Source of the DNA: an uncultured Amaricoccus sp.
GTDB lineage: Bacteria > Pseudomonadota > Alphaproteobacteria > Rhodobacterales > Rhodobacteraceae
Length of the DNA stretch: 6,593 bases
Assembly: GCF_937858865.1 (NCBI RefSeq)
Contig: NZ_CALLYO010000564.1
Coordinates: 1 to 6,593 of the forward strand
Direction: 5' to 3'
Positions 6,288-6,593 of this stretch are shown here, one piece after another (positions within the stretch are counted from its first letter, which is position 1; every line of letters starts with the position of its first letter). The translations under genes and the position numbers were made by a program. The notes beneath the pieces were generated by a model. It saw nothing but the letters and a program-made list of their open reading frames with translations, ran no database searches and was not told the origin of the DNA.

Positions 6288-6593
6288 TCAATCGATGATG
6301 TTGTAGCCGCCGTCGATATAAAGGACCTGGCCAGTCATCAGATGCGCAGCGTCGTGGGCGAGGAAGGCGCAGGCCATGCCGACGTCGTCGATGTCGACCA
6401 GCGCCCGCGCCGGCGACTTGACCTTGGCCTTCTCGAGCAGCTCGTCGAACTCTGGGATGCCCGAGGCGGCACGGGTGGCGAGGGGTCCGGGGGAGATCGC
6501 ATGGACGCGGATACCCTTTGGCCCGAGCTCGGCGGCGAGGTAGCGGACGGCGGATTCGAGCGCGGCCTTGGCGACGCCCATGATGTTGTAGTT
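6288..6593 (-). CDS. fabI: Enoyl-[acyl-carrier-protein] reductase [NADH] FabI, C-terminal part
   Basis: The minus-strand frame is open to the window edge, so only the last 101 residues are present; the Met at 6581 is internal. The fragment begins NYNIMGVAKAALES, which contains the catalytic Tyr-x6-Lys pair of FabI, an atypical short-chain dehydrogenase. It continues through GPKGIRVHAISPGPLATRAASGI, the substrate-loop region typical of FabI, to the C-terminal TGQVLYIDGGYNI. FabI reduces trans-2-enoyl-ACP with NADH in the last step of each type II fatty acid elongation cycle, in the cytoplasm. The sequence style is that of alphaproteobacterial FabI proteins. The gene is convergent with the plus-strand cluster and separated from it by 58 bases, so it is a different transcription unit. 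It may be the housekeeping copy or a second paralogue; the window cannot decide. Confidence 0.92.
   Translation of the reverse strand, partial: NYNIMGVAKAALESAVRYLAAELGPKGIRVHAISPGPLATRAASGIPEFDELLEKAKVKSPARALVDIDDVGMACAFLAHDAAHLMTGQVLYIDGGYNIID

Overview
The window is very GC-rich (roughly 70 %, third codon positions almost all G or C) and nearly fully coding. The enoyl-ACP reductase at the right edge resembles alphaproteobacterial FabI. Together with the composition this suggests a high-GC alphaproteobacterium, possibly a Rhodospirillales-like lineage; that placement is inference. The content reads as the end of a natural-product or modified-lipid gene cluster meeting ordinary chromosomal DNA.

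Left part, 1-3994, plus strand: three genes joined by 4-base stop/start overlaps. The first is cut by the window edge. It is a fusion of a type II-like thioesterase (its catalytic Asp and His are visible, the Ser elbow lies just outside) with a MupA/Atu3671-type luciferase-like flavin monooxygenase. The second is a PLP-dependent alpha-oxoamine synthase with an N-terminal extension of about 75 residues that resembles the linkers of NRPS/PKS proteins. The third is a membrane di-iron fatty acid desaturase or hydroxylase with its histidine boxes intact. Together they could release or trim a carrier-bound acyl chain, condense it with an amino acid into an alpha-amino ketone, and oxidise it. The product is unknown.

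Middle, 3995-4083: about 90 bases that I read as intergenic. A stretch near 4021-4086 is much richer in A and T than its surroundings and is flanked by two perfect palindromes (4005-4016 and 4098-4113). It may carry a promoter or operator for a second transcription unit.

Right part, 4084-6229, plus strand: a HAD-IB phosphatase, a member of the poorly characterised family usually labelled quinate 5-dehydrogenase, and a small exported beta-rich protein, again joined by ATGA overlaps. A convergent, partial fabI gene on the minus strand (6288 to beyond 6593) closes the window. The 58-base gap between the convergent ends contains a small GC-rich hairpin. I see no RNA genes, CRISPR arrays or insertion sequences.
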